Part shown: positions 24,284 through 35,755 of the stretch, in pieces
How the letters are laid out: every line of letters starts with the position of its first letter
How positions within the stretch are numbered: the stretch's first letter is position 1
Source of the DNA: Diogma glabrata
Lineage: Eukaryota > Arthropoda > Insecta > Diptera > Cylindrotomidae
DNA: 64,000 bases
Reading direction: 5' to 3'
NCBI GenBank assembly: GCA_963693315.1
Contig: OY856188.1
Location: 220,924,263-220,988,262, forward strand
Position numbers and translations under genes: made by a program
Notes under the pieces: model-generated
The model's input: the letters and a program-made list of their open reading frames with translations, nothing else
What the model was told of the DNA's origin: nothing
Database searches by the model: none

Positions 24284-24499
24284 CGTTGTGGCGAACATGA
24301 AAACGAAAATTATTTCTCAAAAAAATTTAAAATTTAGCAGGCGATGATTTCCTTAACATTTATGAAAAAAACAAAAAATATATTATTATTATTCAGATTT
24401 TGTTTTTTCCAAATAGTTTTTTAAAGTTCTTGATTTTCGTGATGTTAAAAATAGTTTTCGTATAATAATTTTTTTAAATTTTATTTTCCACAATTCTAA
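24284..24499 (+). repeat. LTR 2, first part (diverged)
   Basis: Starts GTTGTGGCGAACATGAAAAC and resembles LTR 1 in order of motifs, but is clearly diverged. It is cut by the Penelope-like insertion near 24500. The remainder seems to resume at 37187 and end near 37679. Confidence 0.45.
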
Positions 24500-24613
24500 A
24501 TTTTAAATAATATAATCAATTTATTGGTTTTGTCCCAAACTTGGGCATCAGATTTTTAGTCAACTTTTTTGTGAGTTATTTAAAAAAACATTTTTTGTCT
24601 TTTATACAACTAT

Positions 24614-24644
24614 ATTTCGCCAATTTCTTGTTGGCATCTTCAGG
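24614..24644 (-). ncRNA. Hammerhead-like motif, inverted copy at PLE left end
   Basis: Minus strand reads CTGAAGAT, stem GCCAA, loop, stem TTGGC, then GAAA. PLEs are known to carry hammerhead ribozymes. The core here departs from CUGAUGA by one base, so activity is doubtful. Confidence 0.35.
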
Positions 24645-24699
24645 TTTAAATAAATATACAGATCCAACAACAAAACTCTAACAAAGAAACAATACATTA

Positions 24700-25182
24700 G
24701 TGAAAATTCTCCACAAACACAAGCAGATTGATGAACACACAAAACGAAGACTTATAACATATATAGCAAAACCACCTTCTTGCTATGCAACTATGAAGCT
24801 GCATAAGCCTAATAAAGATGTACGTTTAATTATATCAAGCATTGACAGTCCATCGCACTACCTTTCGAAACATCTTAATGAAATTTTAAAAACAATAGAC
24901 CCAGATAACCCATACAACATAAAGAATTCTTTTGATCTAAAGAGACAACTATCGACAATAGAGATATCCCATGATGAACTAAGTGCGTCGTTTGATGTAA
25001 TATCAATGTACGAAAAAATTCCACCTAATTTAGTATATGAAGCGATAGAAAAGCGATGGCCAATCATTCAACAAAAAACAACAATACCGAAACCAATGTT
25101 TATAAACTTAATAAAATTCTGCACTCAGGACACATCATATTTTAAATTACTGAAAACTACTATGCACAAAAATCAGGTTTGA
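24700..25182 (+). pseudogene. Penelope-like RT, N-terminal part
   Basis: 160 codons. The frame contains YIAKPPSCYATMKLHKPNKD followed by RLIISSIDSPSHYLSKHL, the PLE signature in which a K-x-H-K motif and an R-x-I-x-S-S-x-x-S-P motif precede RT motif A. ASFDVISMYEKIPPNL is motif A (catalytic Asp in FDV). A 1-base shift near 25165-25180 moves the reading into the next frame. PLE RTs are relatives of telomerase and use target-primed synthesis. The upstream boundary of the protein is not clear. Confidence 0.8.
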
Positions 25183-25556
25183 CGATTGGAGGATGTGTCT
25201 CAACGATACTAGCAGACTTTGTATTAACAGACATAATTAAAGAAGCAATATCGCAAATCTCATTTGATCCAAAACTACTCGTAAAATATGTAGATGATAT
25301 ACTCCTGATTGTTCCCAAAGAAGAATTAGAAGTCACCTATACAATTTTTAACAGCATCAATAAAAATATTAAATTCACCATGGAGGTTGAAAATAATGGA
25401 AAACTTCCTTATTTAGACATAGAATTAATACGGAACACTTCTCCACAACTTAAAACGGCCTTCTTTCAAAAACCAACAAATAAAGGTATAATCATAAATT
25501 ACAATTGCACATCCCCATTTTCAAAAAATCAATACCGCAAAATCACTAATAAATAG
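25179..25556 (+). pseudogene. Penelope-like RT, catalytic core and thumb
   Basis: It contains GLTIGGCVSTILADFVLTDI (motif B), LVKYVDDILLIV (catalytic YVDD, motif C) and FTMEVENNGKLPYLDIELIR (motif D/E, with the L-P-Y-L-D signature of PLEs), then a thumb segment. The frame shifts again after about 25545. Confidence 0.8.
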
Positions 25557-25602
25557 AATTATAACACTATCTTCAACGGAATATTGGCCTAACAACACAA
25601 TT

Positions 25603-25878
25603 TTGGCACAAAACTTGCTAGAAAAAAACAAATATCCTAGACAACTAATCAAAAATATACTGAAAAGTACAAAAAAACAAATATTACAAAAAACACAGAG
25701 ACAAGTTCAACCATCACAATCAGACGCACCAACGGAACAAAATACAACTAAATATATTGGATGCACTTACCATCAAGGTTTATCCGAAAACATAGCAAAA
25801 ATTATAACTACGGTTGATAAACGGATCAAGCTAGGTTACAAGACACAAAACAATATCAAAAATATTTTACGCCAGTGA
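25603..25878 (+). pseudogene. Penelope-like linker region
   Basis: 91 codons connect the RT to the endonuclease domain. The frame includes the segment preceding the GIY-YIG domain (TTKYIGCTYHQGLSENIAKI). From about 25705 it is duplicated at 32769 onward. The reading frame leaves the protein near 25840. Confidence 0.6.
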
Positions 25879-26015
25879 AAGATGTTAAAAAGAAAGTAGA
25901 CAATGATGGGGTTGTTTACCGAATAAATTGCAAAAATTGTGAAACCATCTACATAGGACACACGGGACAAATACTAAAAAACCGGATGAACACGACATCT
26001 CCAAGAAACACTTAA
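25834..26015 (+). pseudogene. GIY-YIG endonuclease domain of the PLE, first half
   Basis: The frame reads DGVVYRINCKNCETIYIGHT followed by GQ-L-K-N-R: the V-V-Y and Y-I-G strands, the paired cysteines and the conserved Arg of PLE-type GIY-YIG endonucleases. A frameshift near 25985 precedes the second half. That second half continues only after the hAT insertion, at 32475. Confidence 0.75.
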
Positions 26016-26026
26016 TAACGGATCAT

Positions 26027-26034
26027 AGCACAAT
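26027..26034. repeat. hAT target-site duplication, left
   Basis: AGCACAAT, identical to 32475-32482. Confidence 0.95.
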
Positions 26035-26829
26035 CAGTGGCGTAGCTAGCATGGGTGACACCCGGGGCGGATATTATGGTGTCACCCCAAGAATGAAAAC
26101 TGTCAATATTAATAAAAAGCCGATATACGTAATTTATAATTTTATTTAATTAATACAAATTATTTAATTAATGCAAATGAGCATTATTATTAATAAGTTA
26201 TATATAATTAAAGTACTGTTTTATTATACATTCTTTCATATTGATGTATGAAAATGAATCTCTTAGGAAAGTATCAGCGTCGTCACTCAAAAAAATTAAA
26301 ATGTATCCAGTTGTATAAAAAAAGAGTATCCAAATGTACACATGATTATTTGATGTTGCTAATTTATTTGAGAACGACCTATATTGTGCGGTTTCAGCGC
26401 AAAATATACCTGGAATTCCTTTTTTTCATTGCAACGGTTACGGTATAATGCAACCTTAAATGCACTCAATTCAGAACTGTTTACAAAAAATGTTTTTTTT
26501 TCCACAACTGTTTATATTTGCTACACTGTTCGCCAATTTTCTGTTCCTTTATCTTCTACTAAAAGAGAATACGACGAACAATGTAACACAATTTATTAAC
26601 ATTTTCAAATGCATTTAATGCATTTTATACACAATGTTTTCTTGCGAATAAATTGTATCCATTCCAGTAGTTTTGCGAATTTTTGGTACCCAGTATCCAT
26701 TTAATAAATTTTTTAAATAATGTATCCAAATTAATACAAATGTATACAAGTGGCAACCCTGGAAAGTATAGTAAAAGAAAAATAAGAGTAGAATTAATAT
26801 ACTCTCACATACATATTATATACATACAC

Positions 26830-29396
26830 TTAAAATCTCTTCTTTCTAGCTTTAACAGCTGCAAACTCAGAAATCACAACTTCAAAATTTATATTTTGTG
26901 CTGCCTCATGTTCTATGGTTAATATGCCAAGATTTTTAAGCCTCGCATTGTTGCCCGCAAGTAATTTTTAATTAATTTTAATTTGCTGAAACTCCTCTCA
27001 CACGAAGCCACTGATACGCAAATAGTCATAAATAACTTTAGTGCGACCATAAGATTCGGAAGAGATTCTGTAAAATCCCATTCCACGATGAATTTCAAAA
27101 AGTCTAGGCACACCCAGATAGAAACTGTAACATTGGTCGCTTTTAAATGCCTTCTCAACCTTGGTATCTCTGTGAGGAATCCCGTTTCCGATACCTCATC
27201 ATAAAAACTGGTAAATTTTGATACAGATAATTTCAACTCTTCACTGTTCGCCAAAAGCAAAGTCTTTGTCTGAACAACCTCGAACAATGAAGCAACATCT
27301 TGAACTGACTTCAGTCTTGTTCGGAGTTCAACACTGAATCGGTCAAGAGATTCCAACATGTCCTTTTTAAGCTCAGCTCTCAGTGTCAGTCCAACATCTG
27401 GAGCCAACTCACCACCCATTCGTTTTTTACAACGAATTCGTCTTTCCATTGGAATGTCATAGCTCTCCGATTTCGTCGCAGCAAGATCTATTGCCTGTTC
27501 TAGAATGTCATTTCGTTTTTCTTCAATATAAAGAGGAAGTGACTCTATTTTTGTAATTAATTGATCAATGTTTAAGCCTTTGCTTTGCACTCCAATCTGA
27601 GCACATTTTATTTCCCTAAGAACATCATTCCAAAACAAAAGATAGCAAAGAAACGTAAAATCACACACTGCATGCACAAGGTTGTGTGCAGCGCCTCTAG
27701 TGTCTACATTTTCTTGTTGATCAATTAGCTTCTCAATTGCAGCCACAATCCCATAAAAATTTTCGGCCAATACTTTTACTGCAGCATAATGAGCACTCCA
27801 ACGCGTTGTTGAGAGTCTTTTAACAGTTGTTTTGCTGTGTTTAACAAGCACTTCCCAGCGGCTAGTCGAAGCAGAAAAAAATGTAAAAATGGCCTCCACT
27901 GTTCCGAAAAACGTTACACAAGCTACATTCTGTGCAAATGAGTGTTGGCCACATAAATTAATTGAATGATGTATGCAGCCCACAAAAATTGCTTTGTTAT
28001 TTTTTGCTTTAATAATAGCTTGCACTCCTCCATGTATACCACTCATAATAGCTGCATTATCATAACCTTGGGAACGACAATTCATTGCCTCTAAACCGTC
28101 ATTTTTAAGGTTTTTAAGAATTTCATCGCTTAAATCAGCGGCTTTTTTTCCGTGTAAAGAAAAATATCCAAGGAATACTTCTTTGACTTCCACTTTTCTA
28201 CCATCAATTTTCACATAACGAATCACTTCAGACATTTGATCAATATCTGAAATGTCAGGTGTGCTATCAAACATAATTCCGAAATATTTAGCTGATTTAA
28301 TTTCGTTGACAATCTTAAACTTTACGTGGTTCGCTAAAACATTTATGAACTCATTTTGTATATCTGGTGACAAATATGATACTTTTGGTGATTTGCCATG
28401 CTCCAAATTCAAAATGTGTTCTTTTAACACTACATCATATTTTGACAATAGATTGACTAGTTCTAAAAAAATGCCTTTATTTAAAGAACTTTGTCCTTCA
28501 TCATGTCCCCGAAATACTAGGTTTTGTTTAGATAAAAAGAAAGTTATATCCAATAATCTGGATAAAAGATGTTTCCACTTCTGTTTTTCATTATCTATTA
28601 ATTGTAAGGCTGCGTCTCCTATCGTTTTATGACATTTCAACCTCATTTCCAAAGTTTTCCACTTTTCAAAATTCTCCAGATGTTCATTTGAAGTTTCATG
28701 GTCGGCTACTTTGGGATTTAGCTTCCACCACTTCTGAAATTCAGTCGTAAATGCTGAATTTATATTACAACTATTGGTGACAGCAAATATACGACAGCAG
28801 AAGCAGTACAGGCTATTATTTATAGGAGAATAAATCATCCATGACCGCAGAATTTTTTCTCCATTAGGCATCACTTTATAAAACCATTCTTTAGAAAGAT
28901 GGCGAACATTACCTTTTGTGTCTAACCCGGGTCTAGATACAGTAGCAAACGGCCCTTCTCTTTTTTTAAAATGTTCACTTCCTTTTTTTATGATTTCAAT
29001 GCGAACATTATCACAGACGGGTATATTCCAATGTGATACATCTCTTAAGTCCTGAAGTGATTCACTCATACAAATACTGTCTTCGATAGTAGAAGCATTA
29101 GCAGCATTATCACTATCATTTTCAGTATTTTTTTCTGATTCGTCTTCATCATGGGTTATCATTATTAATTCTGTGTTGTCGCTGTTACTTTCTGAAGATG
29201 AGCCAATATTCTCTGAAACATTCGTTGCATTTACGTGAGAATCAGTTTCTTTTGATGAGCTTTGGCTATCATCAGGTTTTGTAACATATTTATAAATCGA
29301 TCCAGATATGCTCTGAACATCATCTATTTTAGCCTGTTTGGCCTTTCTCTGCTGGAACCCGCTTTTTCTTTTAGAAGTATGAACTCCTCGTGGCAT
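26830..29396 (-). CDS. hAT transposase (TTF-type zinc finger, ZMYM-like), one frameshift
   Basis: The frame from ATG 29396 gives 825 residues to 26919. Domains in order: acidic Ser/Asn-rich N-terminus with a basic patch (1-120), TTF-type zinc finger (about 140-215, CFCCRIF), DUF4371-like catalytic region with FDSTPDISDIDQ (about 375-388), GCIHHSINLCG (about 470), and the C-terminal hATC dimerisation domain with SVASCERSFSKLKLIKNYLR. A one-base change near 26955 diverts the end. The alternate frame continues the hATC motif (ARLKNLGILTIEHEAA) and ends at 26830, so the original protein had about 40 more residues. It cuts and pastes DNA in the nucleus. Confidence 0.9.
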
Positions 29397-31882
29397 ATTT
29401 ATTTGTTGGGATATTTGCTAGACGAAATCTAAAAAAATATTTTTAATTACAGTAGGTATCAGCAAACCTATAATTCTAAATATATTTGTAGGATACATAT
29501 GTCTATTTCATAATAAGTACACTGTGTTAACGATTAAATACACTACCAGAATTAATTTATTTAAAATTCCTTACAACAACTTATATTAAACAATATTTGA
29601 TAAAATGGAATATACAAATCATATTGTAATAAACTTCGTCCAGAATGGGTTAATTTAATTTAATCATAAATACGTTCCGCCTAAATGTTTTCTACATTCC
29701 ATGGCAAAGATGAATTAAAAGTTAACTCCCTTTAACTAATACAAGTTGCATAAATTAATGTAAATTAAATTTGTTTACATTAATGAATTAAAAGGAGGAG
29801 TGGCCTATTGTTTCTAGAAACAACTACAGTGAGTACCAGAATATTCTGCTTATTTGTTTTTGAATATAAATAAGCGAACAATATATGAGATAGTCAGTTT
29901 TAATTTTGCAATTAAAAGTGTTTATAAATATTCGCAAGTATAAGGAATAATCGGTGGTACTTGAGCCTGGGTACTAATAGTGAAAGAATTTGAACTTAGT
30001 GGAATAGTAAATACAGATTTTACGATTCCGAATATTATTGATTCAAATTGTGGAAAAGCGGTGAAGTTTATCGTGCATAAATTGGGGACCCTGGAATTTA
30101 TTGCAATTAAAATCGGAAGTTGCTGTAACTGGTTGATAAATAAAGCTTGAGATTTTGTTAACTAAAGATCTGTCTTTTTACTGTCGTATTTGCTCAATAA
30201 TCGAAAAGAACCAACGAAGAGTCGTTACAATATGCTTAATATTATTAGGAACCATTTAAAAATATATAAATATAAAATCCATCTCTTAGAATTTTATATA
30301 AAGAATTGAAACCAAAATTAAATATCCAATTAGAATCATGCTCAATAATTTACAAATTTAATTGTGATTCTTTTGAAAAATTTTACAACTGGAAAACCGG
30401 AAAATGTTTTAAAGACTGATTTAAGGAATATTGTCTAAAAATCTAAGAAGCAAAATAATCAAAATTTAAAGTCTATTTTTAAATTTAAAGTCAAACCATT
30501 TAGTTAATAACAATCATAACTACACCACTTTTAAACAAAATTTGAAGGCTTTACATTTATGTTACAAGGATTTTTTAAATAAATTTAGTTCAAATAAATT
30601 ATTATATTAGTAAATAAAAACAACTTGGAGACCAAAATCATTTTATATTTTAATTTTTTTTTTAAATAAATAAAATACAAAATTTTTTGCTTTAGTTTTA
30701 TTTTAATTTAACCCAATTAAATTCTCTAAAATGTAATGACATCATTCAATTTCACCAATAACATTTGAATTATATTAATAACAAATAATTATACTTCTGG
30801 CCTACTGGGATATTAAAAATTATCAAATAACTTTTGAAATAGTTAACTGTTATGGTTGGCAGTAGGCCAACGTATAATTCATAAAAAATATATAAAGAAA
30901 TGAAAAATGGCAAAAAAATTTCTAAACGAATTCCCCTCGTTCGTTGATAAATTCTCACAATTTTTTGGAAAATTCCTACAGCAAGTGGTATTAATAATAG
31001 CCCTCGGCCTACGGTTTCGTGCTATTATCAATATATGTATTTGCTTTCGAAATTTTTAAAAGATTATTTCGAATTATCACCGCCCTTGGATGATTACTAC
31101 TGATAATTTTTTAAAATGTTTAATATATGATAGTTATGTAATCCAAAGAACGCTGAGTAAAACTTTAGTTTTGATATATGTACTATCAATTGCTTAATGC
31201 AAAGCAATTCTATAACAATTGCTTTTTAACGCAAAGGGTCATACTTTTTATTGCATTTTAGGTTGTTTTAAAAATCGCGAAACCGTTTTTCAATAAAATT
31301 AAACTAAATGAAAAGTTTGCAAAAATTGGCATCATAAAATTCTAATTTTCAATTAAAATGAATTGAAAAAACTAAAGTCAGATTCATCCTCAATAATAAT
31401 AATATGCCCAAAAACCTAAACTTTGCATCCTGAAATTTCGTTTTTTCTACTAATATAAGCCGTGTTCGATTTGACTGAAGCAACTGATACAACTGATAAA
31501 TTGAATGCAATTGTTGTTGTTTTTTAAGTTGTTTCAGTCAAATCGAACGTACCTATTCTCTTCTACTAATATAGCCAAGAACGTAAACGCAATATATCTT
31601 GTAAAACCATCAAGACCTAGGAACACTAAAAGGTAATCTAATTTTGCTTTAGTTTAGATGTTTAATTAATCCTTCTTAGTTTAAAAAGTAAACTGAAATT
31701 TTTATCATGTCTTTGGATTTGTACTAACATAAAAAGACGTTCAACAAACTACCCCAAATAATAACTCAAGTAATAACTCAAGAATTTTAAAAAGTAGAAT
31801 AGATCCTTTTTGAACCAATAGGACACATTTATAAGCTATCACAATTTATAAATTAAAATTAAATGGATAACCTGGTTGAAAT
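29397..31882. other. hAT internal noncoding region
   Basis: No coding sequence is recognised between the transposase start and the minisatellite. It contains the 12-bp-arm palindrome at 30990-31032, with tip 31002-31020. Confidence 0.5.
30990..31032. repeat. Palindrome with GC-rich tip
   Basis: ATTAATAATAGC (left) and GCTATTATCAAT (right) pair with one mismatch around the tip CCCTCGGCCTACGG. It belongs in style with the palindromes at 40857, 43570 and 53141. Confidence 0.7.
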
Positions 31883-32420
31883 GGTTTCGAAGTGATTTAT
31901 CGTTGAAAACATGTGATGGTTTGTTTAAGTTTTTTACGTTCGGGTGTCATTCCAAAACAGTTTCGAAGTGATTTATCGTTGAAAACATTGTGATGGTTTG
32001 TTTAAGTTGTTTACGTTCGGGTGTCACCCCAAAACGGTTGCGATGTGATTTATCATTGAAAACATTGTGATGGTTTGTTTAAGTTTTTTACGTTCGGGTG
32101 TCACCCCAAAACGGTTTCGAAGTGATTTATCATTGAAAACATTGTGATGGTTTGTTTAAGTTGTTTACGTTCGGGTGTCACCCCAAAACGGTTTCGAAGT
32201 GATTTATCGTTGAAAACATTGTGATGGTTTGTTTAAGTTTTTTACATTCGGGTGTCACCCCAAAACAATTTCGAAGTGATTTATCGTTGAAAACATTGTG
32301 ATGGTTTGTTTAAGTTTTTTACGTTCGGGTGTCACCCCAAAACGGTTCTGAAGTGATTTATCGTTGAAAACATTGTGATGGTTTGTTTAAGTTTTTTATG
32401 TTCGGGTGTCACCCCAAAAC
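31883..32420. repeat. 77-bp minisatellite, seven units, at the hAT right end
   Basis: Units start at about 31883, 31959, 32036, 32113, 32190, 32267 and 32344, each running from GGTTTCGAAGTGATTTATCG to CACCCCAAAAC. Each unit carries one GGGTGTCACCCC (the first has a variant), which resembles the GGGTGACACCC next to both hAT ends. Confidence 0.9.
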
Positions 32421-32474
32421 GGGTGACACCCGGGGCGGACCGCCCCCCCCCGCCCCCCCTTAGCTACGCCTCTG

Positions 32475-32482
32475 AGCACAAT
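32475..32482. repeat. hAT target-site duplication, right
   Basis: AGCACAAT, identical to 26027-26034. Confidence 0.95.
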
Positions 32483-32651
32483 GGTGGCAGTACACGCAAA
32501 CGAAACAGGACACAACTTCAACACAGATGAACCAATAATTCTGGATAGGGAAAAAAACTACAATAAACGACTAATTAAAGAAATGTTGCACATAAAAACC
32601 AATAAACATACATGCAACAAACGATCTGATGTAGAAAATTTATCTCCACTT
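32475..32651 (+). pseudogene. GIY-YIG domain of the PLE, second half (first tandem copy)
   Basis: The frame reads MVAVHANETGHNFNTDEPII, then a KRLIKEM helix and TNKHTCNKRSDVENLSPL: the H-x-x-x-x-x-H and E residues that complete the PLE endonuclease. It continues the domain begun at 25834, interrupted by the hAT. It is then cut at 32652 by the left end of a TIR element. Confidence 0.75.
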
Positions 32652-32768
32652 AGGGTTACCAACTGAGTATTTTTCACCCGGAGACTCAGGGTTTGCCGGA
32701 AAATCTCCGGGCTCAGGGTTTGGAAGGCAAATCTCCGGGCGAAATAATAATTACATAAACAATAAACA
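32652..32768. mobile_element. Left-end fragment of the AGGGTT TIR element (duplicated)
   Basis: 117 bases starting AGGGTTACCAACTGAG match 33266-33381 almost exactly. The fragment ends where the tandem copy of the PLE begins. Confidence 0.7.
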
Positions 32769-33381
32769 TCAACCATCACAATCAGACGCACCAACGGAAC
32801 AAAATACAACTAAATATATTGGATGCACTTACCATCAAGGTTTATCCGAAAACATAGCAAAAATTATAACTACGGTTGATAAACGGATCAAGCTATGTTA
32901 CAAGACACAAAACAATATCAAAAATATTTTACGCCAGTGAAAGATGTTAAAAAGAAAGTAGACAATGATGGGGTTGTTTACCGAATAAATTGCAAAAATT
33001 GTGAAACCATCTACATAGGACACACGGGACAAATACTAAAAAACCGGATAAACAAGACATCTCCAAGAAACACTTAATAACGGATCATAGCACAATGGTG
33101 GCAGTACACGCAAACGAAACAGGACACAACTTCAACACAGATGAACCAATAATTCTGGATAGGGAAAAAAACTACAATAAACGACTAATTAAAGAAATGT
33201 TGCTCATAAAAACCAATAAACATACATGCAACAAACGATCTGATGTAGAAAATTTATCTCCACTTAGGGTTACCAACTGAGTATTTTTCACCCGGAGACT
33301 CAGGGTTTGCCGGCAAATCTCCGGGCTCAGGGTTTGGAAGGCAAATCTCCGGGCGAAATAATAATTACATAAACAATAAAA
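32769..33381 (+). repeat. Partial tandem duplicate of the PLE 3' region
   Basis: It repeats PLE sequence from about 25705 to 26034, then 32483-32768, but without the hAT. Only a few substitutions separate the copies (for example TTGCACATAA versus TTGCTCATAA). It includes a GIY-YIG first half (32895-33077) and second half (33095-33265) in two frames. Confidence 0.85.
32895..33265 (+). pseudogene. GIY-YIG endonuclease domain of the PLE (second tandem copy)
   Basis: Same two-frame domain as at 25834-26015 plus 32475-32651, here contiguous: the Y-I-G half (32895-33077) and the histidine/glutamate half (33095-33265). The frameshift near 33045 is shared with the first copy, so it predates the duplication. 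The domain ends at the insertion site of the TIR element. Across that element the frame resumes at 36138 for a few codons and then stops. Confidence 0.8.
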
Positions 33382-34147
33382 AAATGTCAAATTTCTTTCA
33401 ACTCAAATAAACAGCATTCGTTTGAAAACAAAAACAACGAAACTCTGTGTATTAGAAAACGGCCGAGTTTAGTTTTGCAATGAGTTTTTTGGTTATTTAT
33501 GTTGGTTCATTGGATATTTTGTTTTTCCATATTACGTATAAGCTAATTGATGTTTTATGTCTATATTGGGTTAATGTTAATAGTATTTTGTTGTTAATTT
33601 TAAATGGTTTTGATATTTGAATTTAATTAGTTGGCCATATAAAACTGTGAGTATGTTAATTTTAAAGTGAGTATGTTAATTAAATAAAAAATATCAGTCA
33701 AATGAAAATAATCCCAAACAAAACAATGACAATAAAAGAAAATGTTATTACGTCTCGTTCAATAACGAATGGTTGAAAAATCAAAACTATGAGGGGCTCG
33801 AAAAAGTTAACGAGTTTACAGCAAATTATGCTGTATTAATTTCATTATAAAGCATGATGGAGATTAAATTAAATTAAATTTTTATCATATATATAACACA
33901 CAAGCCACGAAAAAGCGTAGCCATAGGAAAAAAGAGAATACAGAAGAGAAAAAAGAGAATACAAAAAGTTATAAAAAATTAAAAAAAACTGAAATAAACG
34001 AAACAAATAAACGAAATTTTTTGAATTTCTTCAAAACCCCCGATATAGAAGCCTAACTCATTTTTAGCACAAACAAAATCGTGAACTTGTAGCGCAATTT
34101 CGAAATTAAAACTCAATATAGGAAATACATCCTATATTTATTTTTAA

Positions 34148-35570
34148 CACAGCTCTATCACTCTATAAACCTCTTGCTATAATCAAGAACAAGTCTTTCA
34201 ACGAAAACACGTTTCCCTCTAGATGGAAAGAAGCAAAGGTAATTCCTATTTACAAGAGTGATGACAGTAGCGATATAAAAAATTATCGTCCCATTTCCAT
34301 TCTAAACTGTTTCGCTAAGGTTTTCGAGAGAGTCATGCACGTTAAACTATTTGGTCTAATTCAACATTTAATTTCACCCAGACAGCATGGTTTCTTTAAA
34401 AAACGGTCCACGTTGAGTAATCATATTGCGTATACCGAGTATGTTTTTGAATCAATCGATTCTAATGAAGGTGTAGAAGTCATCTATACTGATTTCTCTA
34501 AGGCGTTTGATAAAGTTGATTTTCAAATTTTATTATCCAAGCTTAGTAATTATAATTTAACTGATTCTACTATTGCATGGTTCAAGTCATATCTATCACA
34601 TAGAAAACAACATGTTGTCGTCAATCAAACAAGATCCTTCTCGTTTTCTCCAACTTCTGGTGTTCCACAGGGGTCAATACTTGGTCCACTGCTTTTCATC
34701 ATTTTCATAAATGATGTTCTTGAAATCCTCAAGTGTGAGGCTCTACTTTATGCTGATGATATGAAAATTTTTGTCAGAGTCAAAACACTTGATGATTGTG
34801 TTAAACTTCAGCTGGACCTTAGTAATCTGCAATTGTGGTGTGTTGCCAACAACCTTTATTTGAACGTGGATAAGTGTTTCTGTTTAAAGATCAAACCACG
34901 ACTTTTTCATTGTGGATATACTTACGAAATAGGGAATAACATATTGGCACTCAAAGATAATGTGAATGACCTTGGTATTGTGATGGATAACAAATTTAGC
35001 TTTAACATACATATACATAACATCGTTAACCGCGCATATAAATTTCTGGGATTTTTAATGAGAATAGGATCAGATTTTAAAAATAAAGACTCATTTATCT
35101 CCATTTACAACTCTTACATAAGAAGTATTCTTGAATACAATGCAACCATATGGAAACCTCTCTTTTAGATTCATAAAGATAAAGTTGAGAGAGTCCAACG
35201 TAAGTTTACCCGGTTTTTAAACTTTAAATTAGTCATCCCTAAAGAGTCCTACTTAGACCGGCTTAAACGTTGCAATCTAATGTCTCTGGAAATACGTAGA
35301 ACCTTTATAGACGAAGTCGGCCTATTTAAACTAATTAACCATCACATTGATTTTTCATCACTGCATCTTATACAATACCGACAACATGACAATTATAAAC
35401 TGAGAAACCAACTTTGTTTCCGAATAAATAACTTTGACACCAATTTACGTAATAACTCACCATTAATAAGAATGCAATGTAACCATAATGCTAAATTTAA
35501 CAACATTGATTTGTCTTCGCTTTCTCTCACACGACTTAAATCAGAACTCAAAATTGTACTTGGAAAATAA
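34148..35570 (+). pseudogene. Jockey/CR1-type RT, two stops
   Basis: The frame is open from about 34148 (FPSRWKEAKVIPIYKSDDSS, motif 0/1) to a TAG at 35166-35168. Motifs: NYRPISILNCFAKVFERVMH, TDFSKAFDKVD (motif A), SGVPQGSILGPLLFIIFIND (motif B), LLYADDMKIFV (catalytic YADD) and LGIVMDNKFSF. After the TAG the same protein goes on with KVERVQRKFTRFLNF and ends at 35570. So one nonsense change splits an otherwise intact RT C-terminal two-thirds. Endonuclease and N-terminal parts are absent because of 5' truncation. Confidence 0.85.
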
Positions 35571-35755
35571 CAAGCCGTATATTTAAGGTTTAATTTTTAT
35601 TTTAGGTTTAATTTCAATTTCAGTAATGTTTCTTCAATTTTATTATTTGTTTTCAATTTACTAACTCTAGTTTCTTTCTATTTTGTTTCTTTCGATTTCT
35701 TTTATTAGCTTTATATACTGTAAATAAACTACTACTGTAAATAAATAAAAAAATA
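34148..35755 (+). mobile_element. 5'-truncated Jockey/CR1-type non-LTR retrotransposon
   Basis: The + strand RT begins mid-protein near 34148 and continues to a stop at 35570, followed by an AT-rich 3' UTR and an A-rich AAATAAATAAA-type tail near 35740-35755. No target duplication was found. A scrap of the same family is at 43766-43907. Confidence 0.8.

Larger units (their letters stand above)
26035..32474 (-). mobile_element. hAT-superfamily DNA transposon, 6,440 bp, complete
   Basis: Ends are CAGTGGCGTAGCTA (left) and, inverted, CAGAGGCGTAGCTA (right), the classic hAT terminal repeat. A perfect 8-bp target duplication (AGCACAAT) flanks it, and the tandem copy at 33091 shows the empty site. 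A minus-strand transposase occupies 26830-29396. The right 0.55 kb is a minisatellite. About 2.4 kb (29400-31880) between transposase and minisatellite has no gene I can recognise. TSD perfection and a single lesion in the transposase suggest a recent insertion. Confidence 0.95.

Noticed and set aside
28252..28632. 126-codon plus-strand frame
   Set aside because: Antisense shadow of the hAT transposase.
31883..32420. CRISPR-like array
   Set aside because: Units are contiguous 77-bp tandem repeats with no variable spacers, inside a hAT transposon of a eukaryote. It is a minisatellite.
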